DNA from: Agrobacterium fabrum str. C58
Lineage (GTDB): Bacteria; Pseudomonadota; Alphaproteobacteria; Rhizobiales; Rhizobiaceae
Direction: 5' to 3'
Assembly (NCBI RefSeq): GCF_000092025.1
Contig: NC_003063.2
Span: 1,741,501 to 1,805,500 of the forward strand
DNA length: 64,000 bases
Below are positions 17,321 to 27,410 of the stretch, in pieces. Both the position numbers and the translations under genes were made by a program. The stretch's first letter is position 1; every line of letters starts with the position of its first letter. The notes beneath the pieces are model-generated. The model worked only from the letters and a program-made list of their open reading frames with translations, made no database searches and was not told the origin of the DNA.

Positions 17321-19684
17321 TTAGGACGAGCCTTGCATTATTGCACGCTCATGCTCCTCAGCATGGTTGCTTTTGATCAATAAAAGGTATTGCTGAAGGT
17401 ATTCTGATGCCAACTGTTCGATTTCAAAGCATTTACCCAAGCTATTTGCGGTCTGGCGTAGTTCCTCCCTCAAAGATGCTTCGAGAATTCTCTCCATGAA
17501 TTGCGAAAGCTCATCCACAAACATTTCTGTATCGTCAATTGGCTGAAAAATGATGCCAGCTTGTTTTGAACCAAGTGTCGTCATACTTCGGATTTCACCA
17601 ACGTCGGTGGTAATGCACGGAACTCCGACCTGAAAAGCCTGAATAAGGCTTAGCGGGAATGACTCGCCTGGATATCGGCTGGGAAGCAGCGCCACGTCAC
17701 TAAGTCGATATAGTCCATGAACCTCGCTGATGAATCCGAGAAATTGAATCGTTGGATCGCTGGCCGCGATCTTTCTGGCATCTTCCACGCTGGTTCCCTC
17801 TCCAGCCAAAAGTAATGCCAATGAAATGTCTGGGCGGCGTTCTCGCAATTTCAGGTAAGCTTGAACGGTCTCGACCCATCCTTTGCCCTCAACACCTCGT
17901 GCTGCCAGAGAAAAGACAATCGTGTCTTTCGATATTCCCAATTCGGTTCGAGTTTTTGGAAATGGTCTCTCATCCAACGGAATGGCATTTCGTACTTTTA
18001 AGAACTTACTGTCTGGGATGTTCAAGCCTTCAAACGGTGCAAGGTTACGCTCGGCTAAATATGCGAAACGATCGACCTTCTTGCTCCATCGACTGATCCT
18101 AGTCTTCGAAATTTTCATCGCTTCGTACGAACCATGTAAGGTGGAGAAGTATGCGCATGGCAAGTGGCCGCTGTCGAGGAAGAGTTTATCTACGTTCGCG
18201 ACGTGGGAGTGAATAATCGATATCCCAGCGCGCTCCACAAAATTAACTACTCCCATTTCTCTTACCTGGCTTGCATTGTAGATGGGAATAGCAGGATTTA
18301 GCAATTGTTTCACCCGCTGTTGATCATCAGTCGTGTGAACCTGTAAAAGCGAAACGAGCACTCCCAGGTCGTGGAGCGCATTTGCCAAATGGATAGGGAA
18401 TATTTCGCCGCCGCCAAACGTAAAGCCGAGCAGTCCAATTAAGACGTGGGGCTTCAGTCGGGAAGTTGCTCGCAGTTCATCGCTTTTAATAATAGATTCG
18501 AACTCTACGCCACTTACACGCGACCGTCGAAAATTCTTATAGGCTTCGTCGAGAAAGCGGTTGAGTGTTTCTTCTGATATAGGCCATTTTGATTTCAAGA
18601 CTCTCATGATTTGAAAGTATTCGTTATAATATGAAGGGTCGCTTTGCGCTTTTTTTCCTGACGTATTATTCGGATGAATGCGAAAATAGCTGACCGCCGT
18701 GGGTTCGTACGCTATTTGTCCGCCTCCTGCGACTACGGAGTATAGGAACCAATCGCCCATAATCTTGAATTCCGAGGCTTGAATCCAAACCTCGTTGGAA
18801 ATAGGAAATCGACGCCATAGTGAGCCTCCAACATTGGGGATCACATTTTTAACGCCAAAACCTTTGCAAAACCATTCGGACGCGGGGCGGACGATGGTGC
18901 GATCCCATATGCCCGGTTCGCATTGCTCGCGGTAGTCATCCAGTCCCTCCACAAATTCACCTGAGGTATTGGCGTATTGGACGCTTCCGAAAGAGAGCAT
19001 CACGCTAGGGTCTCTGAAGGCGCGGATTGCACGTTCTACAAAGGTTGGCTCGCAGAAGTCATCGCTTTCGCAGATCCACAAGATGTCGCCCGTGGCCTGG
19101 GAGTGACCATTCTGCCACTGCCGAAATACATTGCCTGAATTCTTCGTCGCGAGTATTGACTTTATGCGTCCCGGATATTTGTCAACATAGGCTTCTATGA
19201 CCTCGCGACTGTTGTCGGTTGAACAGTCGTCCAGAATGATGATGTCAATGAGTGGGTAGGTTTGATTGAGAATACTTTCAATGCGTTGTGGCAGGTATTT
19301 CGCATGATTGTAGTTTGGAACAATAGCGGTAACTCTGAGCCCATTATTGCTGCCTAACTCTGCGTTACGTTTTGCCAGCGCCTCATTTTGATTGACGCGC
19401 CGATAATATTTCATGCAGAATTGGTCGACTTTTTGCACCAGCAACATCGGATCACGTTTCTCTGCCGACTTGAAAAAACGCGCGCGTCGACGCGGGCTGA
19501 ACCACTTGAGTTTCGACATTCTGTAGAGCAGGCGTGAGTAAAGGAGGTTCTTAAGCAGTCGTGTCAGCGACACTTTGCTTGCCCAATTTCCACGTTGGAG
19601 TGAATCTACCTCTCCGGATATAAAATCGATGTCCGCGAAGAGATTTTCAATCTGATTGCTTTCGTTTTCACGGTGTCCGCCCAA
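17321..19684 (-). CDS. Two-domain glycosyltransferase, GT2 plus GT4
   Basis: A 787-residue protein. A GT2 domain (about residues 115-340) shows VTAIVPNYNHAKYLPQRIES, IDIIILDDCSTDNSREVIEA and ILWICESDDFCEPTFVERAI. A GT4-like domain (about 415-765) starts at VLIGLLGFTFGGGEIFPIHL and includes SLAARGVEGKGWVETVQAYL and the donor-binding region ALLPSRYPGESFPLSLIQAF. It presumably adds two different sugars in turn to a growing chain. The gene is less GC-rich than the window average. It lies downstream of the GT2 gene at 19839 with a 154-base gap. Confidence 0.85.
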   Translation of the reverse strand: MGGHRENESNQIENLFADIDFISGEVDSLQRGNWASKVSLTRLLKNLLYSRLLYRMSKLKWFSPRRRARFFKSAEKRDPMLLVQKVDQFCMKYYRRVNQNEALAKRNAELGSNNGLRVTAIVPNYNHAKYLPQRIESILNQTYPLIDIIILDDCSTDNSREVIEAYVDKYPGRIKSILATKNSGNVFRQWQNGHSQATGDILWICESDDFCEPTFVERAIRAFRDPSVMLSFGSVQYANTSGEFVEGLDDYREQCEPGIWDRTIVRPASEWFCKGFGVKNVIPNVGGSLWRRFPISNEVWIQASEFKIMGDWFLYSVVAGGGQIAYEPTAVSYFRIHPNNTSGKKAQSDPSYYNEYFQIMRVLKSKWPISEETLNRFLDEAYKNFRRSRVSGVEFESIIKSDELRATSRLKPHVLIGLLGFTFGGGEIFPIHLANALHDLGVLVSLLQVHTTDDQQRVKQLLNPAIPIYNASQVREMGVVNFVERAGISIIHSHVANVDKLFLDSGHLPCAYFSTLHGSYEAMKISKTRISRWSKKVDRFAYLAERNLAPFEGLNIPDSKFLKVRNAIPLDERPFPKTRTELGISKDTIVFSLAARGVEGKGWVETVQAYLKLRERRPDISLALLLAGEGTSVEDARKIAASDPTIQFLGFISEVHGLYRLSDVALLPSRYPGESFPLSLIQAFQVGVPCITTDVGEIRSMTTLGSKQAGIIFQPIDDTEMFVDELSQFMERILEASLREELRQTANSLGKCFEIEQLASEYLQQYLLLIKSNHAEEHERAIMQGSS

Positions 19685-19838
19685 ATCGTATTCCTAACTC
19701 TGCACAGGTTGCGGCAAATGCTTCGCATTTTGATCGCGATACCGTATTATGGTTTGCAAGTCGAGCGCATCATCTTATAGGTGTGCTGTGACACATAGGT
19801 ATATTACTTGTGTGTCGACAAATATCCGGCCGTTCTGC

Positions 19839-20720
19839 TCAAGTCTTTTTCTGAGAGCTTGTCGACGCCGCGTTTAAAAGTTCGGACCAGATCTTAGCAA
19901 GAGCACCGTGAAGGAATCCAAGAGCTTTTGCCCTACGTCGAGCCGAAAAAAACACGTGCGGTGACAAAAGGAGAAGGCAGCCTTGCAACAGGGTGGAAGT
20001 TTTAGCAAAGGGTCGATGATGCTTTTGCCCGGCATAAATCTTTGACTGAGCCATGTGGTACGCCTTGAACCTAGCAATCTCGGGGGATCTTCCAGAGGAA
20101 TAACCAGCAAAGTGAACTACTGTGGAGTTTCGTACAAATCTCAACTCGCCAAGAGCCGATAACCTTAGGGATAGATCATCATCTTCATGGTACATGAAGA
20201 TACTCGGATCGAAGCCACCGATGTAATCAAAACTCTTCTTTGATACAAAAAGCGCTGCGCCGCTCAGCACCGGAACCACAGCGTCTGCGCTTGGCCAACC
20301 TTTTTTCATGTAGTGTTGGCGGGGCAAAAGCCATGAGCGTCGCTTAAAATACGGGCTTCCGTCCTCGTTATAAATTCGTGGATTAAATGCAATTGCTGAG
20401 GGATACTGGGCCGCTGCCTGAAGAAGACCTTCGATTGCCCCCGGATTGAGTCTGGCGTCGGGATTTAAAAACAAAATCCAGGGAGTTTGCGCAACGTCAG
20501 CACCAGCATTGCACCCCCGGCCAAACCCGAGATTGTGATCGAGTTTCACAATTATCACGTTCCTGTGGGGAGGGAGGTCAGCAAAGGTATTGGTATGACC
20601 ATTGTCGACTAAGATAATAGGGGTCTCGTCCGGGATTGCTGTAACCAAATCCCGGATAAGCCTATCGCTGTTATAGCAAACCGAAACCACTGTAACGGCG
20701 GAGAGTGGCAACGCTGTCAT
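19839..20720 (-). CDS. Family-2 glycosyltransferase (WbbL-like rhamnosyltransferase)
   Basis: A 293-residue GT-A enzyme with VTVVSVCYNSDRLIRDLVTA at the N-terminus, NLGFGRGCNAGADVAQTPW and ILFLNPDARLNPGAIEGLL (the NPD metal site) near residue 85, and FMYHEDDDLSLRLSALGELR near residue 175. This set is typical of dTDP-rhamnosyltransferases of the WbbL/RfbF type. It follows rmlCBDA on the same strand by 86 bases, so it likely uses the dTDP-rhamnose made by that operon. Confidence 0.88.
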   Translation of the reverse strand: MTALPLSAVTVVSVCYNSDRLIRDLVTAIPDETPIILVDNGHTNTFADLPPHRNVIIVKLDHNLGFGRGCNAGADVAQTPWILFLNPDARLNPGAIEGLLQAAAQYPSAIAFNPRIYNEDGSPYFKRRSWLLPRQHYMKKGWPSADAVVPVLSGAALFVSKKSFDYIGGFDPSIFMYHEDDDLSLRLSALGELRFVRNSTVVHFAGYSSGRSPEIARFKAYHMAQSKIYAGQKHHRPFAKTSTLLQGCLLLLSPHVFFSARRRAKALGFLHGALAKIWSELLNAASTSSQKKT

Positions 20721-20806
20721 ATCACTCCAATAGAATCTACCTTTGAGTTCAGTGTATCGGAAGGAAGCTTGCAGCTCACTGCAGATACTGAATGACTGCC
20801 CATCCT

Positions 20807-21673
20807 TTAAGGTGCGGCAAGCTTTCTTAAATAAACGCCGTAATCGCCTTTACCCGCGTTTTCTGCTAGCAACGCAAAATCTGCGTGTGTAATGAAACCC
20901 TTAGTCATCGCAATCTCTTCCGGGCAGGCGATCTTGAATCCCTGTCGCTTTTCAAGCGTGCGGACGAACTCGCCGGCTTCAAGGAGACTGTCAGGGGTGC
21001 CAGTATCGAGCCAAGCATAGCCGCGGCCCATGATCGATACCTTTAACTTGCCGCGGTCGAGATACACACGATTAACATCCGTTATCTCGTATTCGCCACG
21101 GGGCGACGGTTTGAGATTGGCTGCGATGTCGACTACATCTGCGTCGTAGAAATAGAGACCGGTAACTGCCCAGTTTGATTTCGGTTTGAGCGGTTTTTCT
21201 TCGATGGAAAGAGCACGCATTTCGCTGTCGAAGTGGACCACGCCATATCTTTCCGGGTCGTTGACGTGATAGGCAAACACGGTCGCGCCGTCGTTAACGC
21301 TGGTACCGCTCTCAAGCAAGTCGGGCAGGCCGTGACCGTAATAGATGTTGTCACCCAGGATAAGGCAGGATGGCGAGCCGGCCACAAAGTCCGCGCCGAT
21401 CATATATGCCTGCGCCAGCCCATCCGGGCTCGGCTGAACGGCGTATTCGATTGAAAGTCCCCATTTCGATCCGTCGCCCAGAAGGTTTTGGAAAAGAGGC
21501 ATGTCGTGGGGTGTCGAGATGATCAGTATCTCACGAATACCGGCCAGCATGAGGGTGGTCAGCGGATAATAGATCATCGGTTTGTCGTAGACAGGCAAAA
21601 TCTGCTTCGAGACCGCCAGTGTCATGGGGTGGAGGCGCGTGCCGCTGCCGCCGGCCAGAATGATGCCCTTCAT
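20807..21673 (-). CDS. rmlA: Glucose-1-phosphate thymidylyltransferase
   Basis: A 288-residue enzyme, full family length, that makes dTDP-glucose from dTTP and glucose-1-phosphate, the first step of dTDP-L-rhamnose synthesis. The nucleotide-binding signature [17 protein letters not shown] is at the start, then [20 protein letters not shown], and [15 protein letters not shown] near residue 220. The start at 21673 overlaps the rmlD stop by four bases (ATGA); the frame is open further upstream into rmlD, but that part has no family similarity. Last gene of rmlCBDA. Confidence 0.96.
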   Translation of the reverse strand: MKGIILAGGSGTRLHPMTLAVSKQILPVYDKPMIYYPLTTLMLAGIREILIISTPHDMPLFQNLLGDGSKWGLSIEYAVQPSPDGLAQAYMIGADFVAGSPSCLILGDNIYYGHGLPDLLESGTSVNDGATVFAYHVNDPERYGVVHFDSEMRALSIEEKPLKPKSNWAVTGLYFYDADVVDIAANLKPSPRGEYEITDVNRVYLDRGKLKVSIMGRGYAWLDTGTPDSLLEAGEFVRTLEKRQGFKIACPEEIAMTKGFITHADFALLAENAGKGDYGVYLRKLAAP

Positions 21674-22563
21674 GACTTTTCCTTTTTGGTCTGCGCAAGA
21701 GCGGTGACCACCTCGCGAGTTGATGTTTGCCAACTGGGAAGCTTTAGTCCGTAAATCTCTTCTAGCTTCCTACAGTTAAGCCGCGAGTTTGCCGGGCGTG
21801 GGGCCGGAGTTGGGTATTGCTTAGTCGTGATGTCGTTGACGATCATCGACTTTCCGCCGTTTTCCGCTGAAAATGCGAATATCTGTTTCGCAAAATTCGC
21901 CCAGGTCGTTTCGCCTGTTCCAGACAGATGAAAAATCCCACGAAGAGAAGCGGAGGAATCTTCCACGAGCTTTCTTGCAATTGCTACCACCGCAGCAGCA
22001 ATATCGGTGGCTGAGGTAGGGCATCCGAACTGGTCCGCGACCACATTAATCTCGTCGCGACTCTCGCTCAGTTTGAGCATGGTTTTCACGAAGTTATTGC
22101 CATATTCCGAGTAGACCCATGCCGTCCGCAATACCACATAATTGTCGGTTGCCTCCGAAACGGCTCTTTCGCCCTTGAGCTTTGAGCGTCCGTAAATAGA
22201 AGTAGGACCTGTCGGATCACTTTCCACATAAGCCGTGGCCTTGCTGCCGTCGAAAACATAGTCCGTGGAAAGATGAATGACGGGAACGCCAAGTTCTTTT
22301 GCCGCCTGCGCGACCGCCTTTGCTCCATCCCGATTGACGGCAAAAGCGATGTCCGGCTCGCTTTCTGCCTTGTCGACGGCGGTGTAGGCGGCAGCCGATA
22401 CCACGACATCTGGCTTGGCCTCACGAAGCGCCTGCAGGACATTCTCCGGCCGCACGAGATCGAGTTCGGGTCTTCCTAAGGTCACGATTTCAAGATCTGC
22501 GCCCGCCAAAGCTTGAAGGGCGCTCACGACCTGTCCGTTTCTGCCGGTAACTGCCAGCCGCAT
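21670..22563 (-). CDS. rmlD: dTDP-4-dehydrorhamnose reductase
   Basis: A 297-residue reductase for the final step of dTDP-L-rhamnose synthesis (NADPH-dependent reduction of the 4-keto group). It has the Rossmann motif in [40 protein letters not shown], the [12 protein letters not shown] segment and the catalytic YGRSKLKGE. It starts five bases after the rmlB stop and overlaps rmlA by four bases, so translation is coupled. Confidence 0.95.
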   Translation of the reverse strand: MRLAVTGRNGQVVSALQALAGADLEIVTLGRPELDLVRPENVLQALREAKPDVVVSAAAYTAVDKAESEPDIAFAVNRDGAKAVAQAAKELGVPVIHLSTDYVFDGSKATAYVESDPTGPTSIYGRSKLKGERAVSEATDNYVVLRTAWVYSEYGNNFVKTMLKLSESRDEINVVADQFGCPTSATDIAAAVVAIARKLVEDSSASLRGIFHLSGTGETTWANFAKQIFAFSAENGGKSMIVNDITTKQYPTPAPRPANSRLNCRKLEEIYGLKLPSWQTSTREVVTALAQTKKEKS

Positions 22564-22567
22564 ACGA

Positions 22568-23623
22568 TTAGCCCTTTGTCAGAACGCCAAGGCGCTCTCC
22601 GGAGTACACACCTTCACGCAGCGGCTGCCACCACCATGCATTGTCAAGGTACCATTCCACAGTCTTGCGAATGCCGGTGGCGAAGTTTTCTTGCGCTTTC
22701 CAGCCGAGTTCGGTTTCCAGTTTTGTCGCGTCGATGGCGTAGCGGGCATCGTGGCCGGGACGATCCGTCACATATTGGATGAGATTCGCATAGGGTTTTG
22801 ATTGCGGGCGCAACTCATCGAGAATGGAGCAGATGCAGTTTACCACATCGATATTCTTCTGTTCATTTCTGCCGCCTACATTGTATTTTTCTCCGGCAAG
22901 GCCTTTTTGCACGATAAGCCAAAGCGCGCGTGCGTGGTCTTCCACGTAAAGCCAGTCGCGTATGTTGGCGCCGTTTCCATAGACCGGCAGCGGCTTGCCT
23001 TCCAAGGCGTTGAGAATGATCAGAGGAATGAGCTTTTCCGGGAAGTGGAATGGCCCATAATTGTTGGAGCAGTTGGAGATCACGACTGGAAGGCCATACG
23101 TGCGCTGCCAGGCCGTGGCGAGATGATCGCTTGCGGCTTTCGAGGCGGAATAGGGCGAGGAAGGGTCGTAAGGCGTTGTTTCCTCGAAAAGGCCGTCGTC
23201 TCCGAGCGAGCCGTAAACCTCGTCGGTGGAGACGTGAAGCATGCGGAAATTCGCCTTGGCGTCATCCGCAAGGCTGCTCCAATATTGCCGCGCTGCTTCC
23301 AGCATTGTGAAAGTGCCGTTTATATTGGTCTGAATGAAATCAGCGGCGCCGGTTATGGAGCGATCGACATGGCTTTCGGCGGCCAGGTGCATCACATAAT
23401 CCGGCTGAAATGTCGCGAAGGCGTCATTCATTGCGGCTCGGTCACATATGTCGGCCTGGAGAAAACGATGGTTCGGCGCGTTTTCAATGGGCTTGAGGGA
23501 GGCTAGGTTCCCCGCATAAGTCAGCTTGTCTACAGTGAGGACATCCGCACCGACCTCGCTTACAAGGTAACGTACGAGGGCTGAGCCGATAAATCCGGCG
23601 CCGCCGGTAACTAGAACGCGCAT
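22568..23623 (-). CDS. rmlB: dTDP-glucose 4,6-dehydratase
   Basis: A 351-residue enzyme that converts dTDP-glucose to dTDP-4-keto-6-deoxyglucose with bound NAD. It has [19 protein letters not shown] at the N-terminus, [37 protein letters not shown] and the catalytic Tyr-x3-Lys in [12 protein letters not shown]. Two tandem ATGs (23626 and 23623) lie across the rmlC stop in the arrangement TGATGATG; the second gives the normal family N-terminus. Second gene of the operon. Confidence 0.95.
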   Translation of the reverse strand: MRVLVTGGAGFIGSALVRYLVSEVGADVLTVDKLTYAGNLASLKPIENAPNHRFLQADICDRAAMNDAFATFQPDYVMHLAAESHVDRSITGAADFIQTNINGTFTMLEAARQYWSSLADDAKANFRMLHVSTDEVYGSLGDDGLFEETTPYDPSSPYSASKAASDHLATAWQRTYGLPVVISNCSNNYGPFHFPEKLIPLIILNALEGKPLPVYGNGANIRDWLYVEDHARALWLIVQKGLAGEKYNVGGRNEQKNIDVVNCICSILDELRPQSKPYANLIQYVTDRPGHDARYAIDATKLETELGWKAQENFATGIRKTVEWYLDNAWWWQPLREGVYSGERLGVLTKG

Positions 23624-23625
23624 CA

Positions 23626-24195
23626 TCAGTTCTCGGTGTTTCGGTAGGTGAAATATTCGGGCAATTCGGACAGGAGCGGTTGCTTGGCGTCCTTGTCGGA
23701 AAGCACGCAGTCGGCCACGTTCGGCCAGTTGATGCCGATGGCAGGGTCGTCCCATTTAACGCCGCGGTCGTGCGCTGCGCTGTAGGGGGCGGTTACCTTA
23801 TATGAGATAACCGTGTCTGCAACGAGCGTCATGAAGCCATGGGCAAACCCAGCCGGCACCCAAAGCTGCTCACCGTTTTCCGGTGACAGCTCGACCGCGG
23901 CCCACTGACCAAAGGTGGGTGAGCCTGTTCTGATGTCGACCGCCACATCGAGCAGTCGCCCACGAATGCATCGAACAAGTTTGCCCTGCGCAAAAGGTTC
24001 TGTCTGAAAATGGAGTCCGCGAACGGTTCCGGCTTGGGCGGACAGGGATTCATTATCTTGTACGAACTCTACATTCGCTACATTTTCGCGAAACCACTCT
24101 CGTTTGAAAACCTCGCTGAAGTAGCCCCTGTTGTCGCCGAAACGAGCCGGGATTATCTTTTTCAAGCCTGATATCGGAAATACTTCTAGTTGCAC
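23626..24195 (-). CDS. rmlC: dTDP-4-dehydrorhamnose 3,5-epimerase
   Basis: A 189-residue cupin-fold epimerase, the third step of dTDP-L-rhamnose synthesis. Typical segments are [39 protein letters not shown] (with the catalytic His) and [14 protein letters not shown]. First gene of rmlCBDA; the gap 24196-24339 upstream should carry the operon promoter. No internal damage is seen. Confidence 0.95.
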   Translation of the reverse strand: MQLEVFPISGLKKIIPARFGDNRGYFSEVFKREWFRENVANVEFVQDNESLSAQAGTVRGLHFQTEPFAQGKLVRCIRGRLLDVAVDIRTGSPTFGQWAAVELSPENGEQLWVPAGFAHGFMTLVADTVISYKVTAPYSAAHDRGVKWDDPAIGINWPNVADCVLSDKDAKQPLLSELPEYFTYRNTEN

Positions 24196-24339
24196 TTCGC
24201 GGATCCTGTCTCATCTGCCTACTCAAGGTGATATGGCTTTATCGGGACGGACAGTCAATAACGCTTTCTTGATCACCTACACAAGGGTATGGTTCGTTAG
24301 TGCATAAAGGACGATGATGTTGACGGTCAGCGGCCCTTC

Positions 24340-26406
24340 TTACTTCCACATCGCCCGCATCCTTGCCCCCACATCAATCCGGATCTGCTGAGCGCTCCGC
24401 TCCGAAGCTGCAATCGAAACCAACGGCCAGCTCATCGTCTCAAAAAACTGCAGCAATGTCGCCGGTATGAAGCGGGTTCTGGCAGCGTAGACATGCCGGT
24501 CGCCCTGAGAACTCTGCCCACCAGTGAAGAAACGTTGCGGGGTGATCAGCGACAGGTTGTCCTTGGCGCGGGTCATGGCGACGTAGAGTAGCCGGCGCTC
24601 TTCCTCCAGTTCCTGGCTGGTGCCGACCCCGAGGTCGGAGGGTATACAGCCATCGACCACGTTGAGGATGAACACGGAACGCCATTCCTGGCCCTTGGCC
24701 GAATGGATGGTAGAGAGGCTGAGATAGTCTTCGTCGAGAAGCGGGACGCCGGCCTGATCGCTGGTGGCGTCCGGCGGGTCAAGCGTCAGCTCGGTCAGAA
24801 AACGCTCGCGTGAAGGATAGCCGCCGGCGATCTGCTCGAGTTGCTGCAGATCGGCCTTGCGGGTGTCGGCATCCTCATGGATGCGTTCGAGATGGGGCTC
24901 GTACCACAGGCGCGCCAAGCCGATTTCGCCCGGCCAGCCGTTCGGGCCCCGCCGCAGCCCCACTAGCAATTGCGTGAAAGCCGTCCAGTCGTCACCGGTC
25001 TTCGGCGGCGGTGGAATTTCGGCAAGGGCAAGCAGGGGCTCCGGGTCCGGGGCTATCGTATCGAGGATATTGCCGGCCTTCTTCGGCCCGATGCCTGGCA
25101 GCATCTGCAGCAGCCGGAAACCGGCGACGCGGTCGCGCGGGTTCTGGGCGAAACGGAGCACCGCCAGCATGTCCTTTACATGGGCGCTGTCGAGGAATTT
25201 CAGGCCGCCGAATTTGACGAAGGGGATATTGCGGCGGGTGAGTTCAACTTCGAGCGGGCCGCTGTGGCTAGAGGTGCGGAACAGCACGGCCTGCTGTTTC
25301 AGCGTCGTGCCGGTTTCGCGATTGGCAAGAATCTGGTCGATGATGAAATTCGCCTGTTCGGTTTCATCCTTCACCGTCACGAGCTTCGGGCGCTCGAGCG
25401 ACTGCCGCTCTGTCCACAGGTTCTTGGTAAAACGTTCACGCGCCAGGTCGATGACGCCATTGGCGGCGGCCAGAATAGGCTGCGTCGAGCGATAGTTGCG
25501 ATCCAGCGTGATGATATCGGCCGCCGGGTTGAAGCACGCCGGAAAATCGAGGATGTTGCGCACCGTCGCGGCCCGGAACGAATAGATCGACTGCGCATCG
25601 TCGCCCACCACGGTCAGGCCGCGGCCACCGGGTTTCATTGCCATCAGCACCGAGGCCTGCAGCCGGTTGGTATCCTGATATTCATCCACCATCACATGGT
25701 CGAAACGGTTGCCGATATCATCAGCCAGAATGGGATCGCTGACCATCTGCGCCCAGTAGAGCAGGAGATCGTCGTAATCGAGCACGTTCTGGATCTGCTT
25801 GGCCTCGACATAGGCTGCAAACAGTTCCTTCAGTTCGCTCTGCCAGTCGGCGACCCATGGATAGTGTTGGCGAAGAATGTCTTTTAACGGCGTCTGGGAA
25901 TTCACGGCGCGCGAATAGATCGCAAGGCATGTCCCCTTCGTTGGAAAGCGGCTTTCTGTCTTGGAAAAACCGAGTTCGTGCCGGACAAGGTTCATCAGGT
26001 CGGCGCTGTCCTCGCGGTCGTGGATGGTGAAATCGATATTGAGCCCGATCTGTTCGGCATAGATGCGCAACAGGCGTGCGCCGATACCGTGAAACGTGCC
26101 TGACCAGGCCAGTGCATCGGTCATGATTGCCGAATTTGCCCCGATAACCTGCTTGCAGATCCGCTCGACACGCCGCGACATTTCGGAGGCAGCCCGCCGC
26201 GAAAACGTCATCAGCAGAATGCGGCGGGGATCGGCGCCATTCACGATCAGATGGGCGACGCGGTGGGCGAGCGTATTGGTCTTGCCGGAACCGGCGCCGG
26301 CAATGATCAGCAGCGGACCGGCCGTCTCTCCATCCGCCAGGCCGACACCGTGTTCCACCGCCTTGCGCTGCTGCTCGTTCAACTTGTCCAGATAGGCAAC
26401 CGCCAT
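24340..26406 (-). CDS. ATP-dependent DNA helicase, UvrD/Rep/PcrA-like (superfamily 1)
   Basis: A 688-residue helicase with the SF1 motifs in order: Walker A (IIAGAGSGKTNTLAHRV, near residue 35), VMVDEYQDTNRLQ (II), VGDDAQSIYSFRAA (III), LDRNYRSTQPILAAANG (IV), LSTIHSAKGQEWRSVFILN (V) and RRLLYVAMTRAKDNLSLI (VI). Start at 26406 with AGGGA eight bases upstream; a GTG at 26460 would add 18 residues without a ribosome site. It unwinds DNA in repair or recombination. It is shorter at the C-terminus than UvrD and lacks a PcrA-like tail, so it is a paralogue rather than the main UvrD. Confidence 0.9.
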   Translation of the reverse strand: MAVAYLDKLNEQQRKAVEHGVGLADGETAGPLLIIAGAGSGKTNTLAHRVAHLIVNGADPRRILLMTFSRRAASEMSRRVERICKQVIGANSAIMTDALAWSGTFHGIGARLLRIYAEQIGLNIDFTIHDREDSADLMNLVRHELGFSKTESRFPTKGTCLAIYSRAVNSQTPLKDILRQHYPWVADWQSELKELFAAYVEAKQIQNVLDYDDLLLYWAQMVSDPILADDIGNRFDHVMVDEYQDTNRLQASVLMAMKPGGRGLTVVGDDAQSIYSFRAATVRNILDFPACFNPAADIITLDRNYRSTQPILAAANGVIDLARERFTKNLWTERQSLERPKLVTVKDETEQANFIIDQILANRETGTTLKQQAVLFRTSSHSGPLEVELTRRNIPFVKFGGLKFLDSAHVKDMLAVLRFAQNPRDRVAGFRLLQMLPGIGPKKAGNILDTIAPDPEPLLALAEIPPPPKTGDDWTAFTQLLVGLRRGPNGWPGEIGLARLWYEPHLERIHEDADTRKADLQQLEQIAGGYPSRERFLTELTLDPPDATSDQAGVPLLDEDYLSLSTIHSAKGQEWRSVFILNVVDGCIPSDLGVGTSQELEEERRLLYVAMTRAKDNLSLITPQRFFTGGQSSQGDRHVYAARTRFIPATLLQFFETMSWPLVSIAASERSAQQIRIDVGARMRAMWK

Positions 26407-26672
26407 CCTCGCATTCCCTAATATTCGCGCATCCACGAGGGTCGCTTCAGAAATTGCCACGGCGGTATCGGTCCACCGGTCGCGTCGTTGCTGCGATGAT
26501 TAGCAAAGACTCACTTATGAAGCTAGAACAAATGCTGAACGCATGGCCTTTGCTGTTTTTGGCCGATTCCGACGTGATGCCACGGCGTTACGGCAGAAGT
26601 AACGCTCGGCGAATCTTTAGGGAAAATGGAGACCGGCTGAACTGATCCAGACGCGAGCGGCCCCTTCCGTTT

Positions 26673-27410
26673 TCACAGGAAGCTGCTTTCGAACAGCTCA
26701 GCGGAGTAGGGCGCATGGGTCACGCCGGCTTCAAGGTCTGCCTTGGTCAGTTCATCGACGAAACTTCCATTCTGCATCACGAGAACCCGGTCACACATAT
26801 GGGCGATGACCGCGAGATCGTGGCTGACGAGAACGAAGGTCAGGTCCCGTTCCTCGCGCTGGTCGGCAAGCAGGTTCAGGATTTCCGCCTGGATAGAGAC
26901 GTCCAGCGCCGATGTCGGCTCGTCGAGCAGCAGGATCGGCGGCTCGAGTATCAGGGCGCGGGCGATGGCCACGCGCTGGCGCTGGCCACCCGAAAGTTCA
27001 TGCGGAAACCGTTCGGCAAAATGTGCGGGCAGGCCGACCTGCTGCAGGGCAGCGGGCACTTTCGACCAGCCGTCGCCGAGACCCATGGCGCGGATCGGTT
27101 CGGCCAAGGCCCGGCCGATGCGATGGCGCGGATGCAGAGAACCATAGGGATCCTGAAACACCATCTGTGCCAGTTTCAGTTCCTCGCGGCCGCGCAGCTT
27201 GCCGACCGGCTTGCCGTTGAAGCTGATCGATCCGGTCCAGCCGGCCTCCAGCCCCGCCAGTGACCGCAGCAAGGTCGATTTGCCGCAACCGCTCTCGCCG
27301 ACGATGCCGAGCGTTTCGCCTTTATTGACCGTGAGGCTGACGCCGCGCACGACGTGGTTTTGGTTTTCTTTCGTGCCGTAGACGACATCAAGCTTGTCCA
27401 CCGTGATCAT
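26673..27410 (-). CDS. ABC importer ATP-binding protein, DppF/OppF type
   Basis: A 245-residue ATPase: Walker A (GESGCGKST) near residue 42, Q-loop in MVFQDPYGSLHPRH, signature LSGGQRQRVAIARALI, Walker B LLLDEPTSALDVS, switch His in LVSHDLAVIAHMC. It lacks most of the C-terminal oligopeptide-transporter extension common in DppF. Last gene of a minus-strand operon (two permeases, two ATPases), overlapping the previous ATPase gene by four bases. The cognate binding protein is probably 32208-33794 on the other strand. Confidence 0.9.
   Translation of the reverse strand: MITVDKLDVVYGTKENQNHVVRGVSLTVNKGETLGIVGESGCGKSTLLRSLAGLEAGWTGSISFNGKPVGKLRGREELKLAQMVFQDPYGSLHPRHRIGRALAEPIRAMGLGDGWSKVPAALQQVGLPAHFAERFPHELSGGQRQRVAIARALILEPPILLLDEPTSALDVSIQAEILNLLADQREERDLTFVLVSHDLAVIAHMCDRVLVMQNGSFVDELTKADLEAGVTHAPYSAELFESSFL

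Noticed and set aside
24340..26460. GTG start of the helicase at 26460
   Set aside because: The ATG at 26406 has a proper AGGGA site; the extra 18 residues are not part of the helicase fold.
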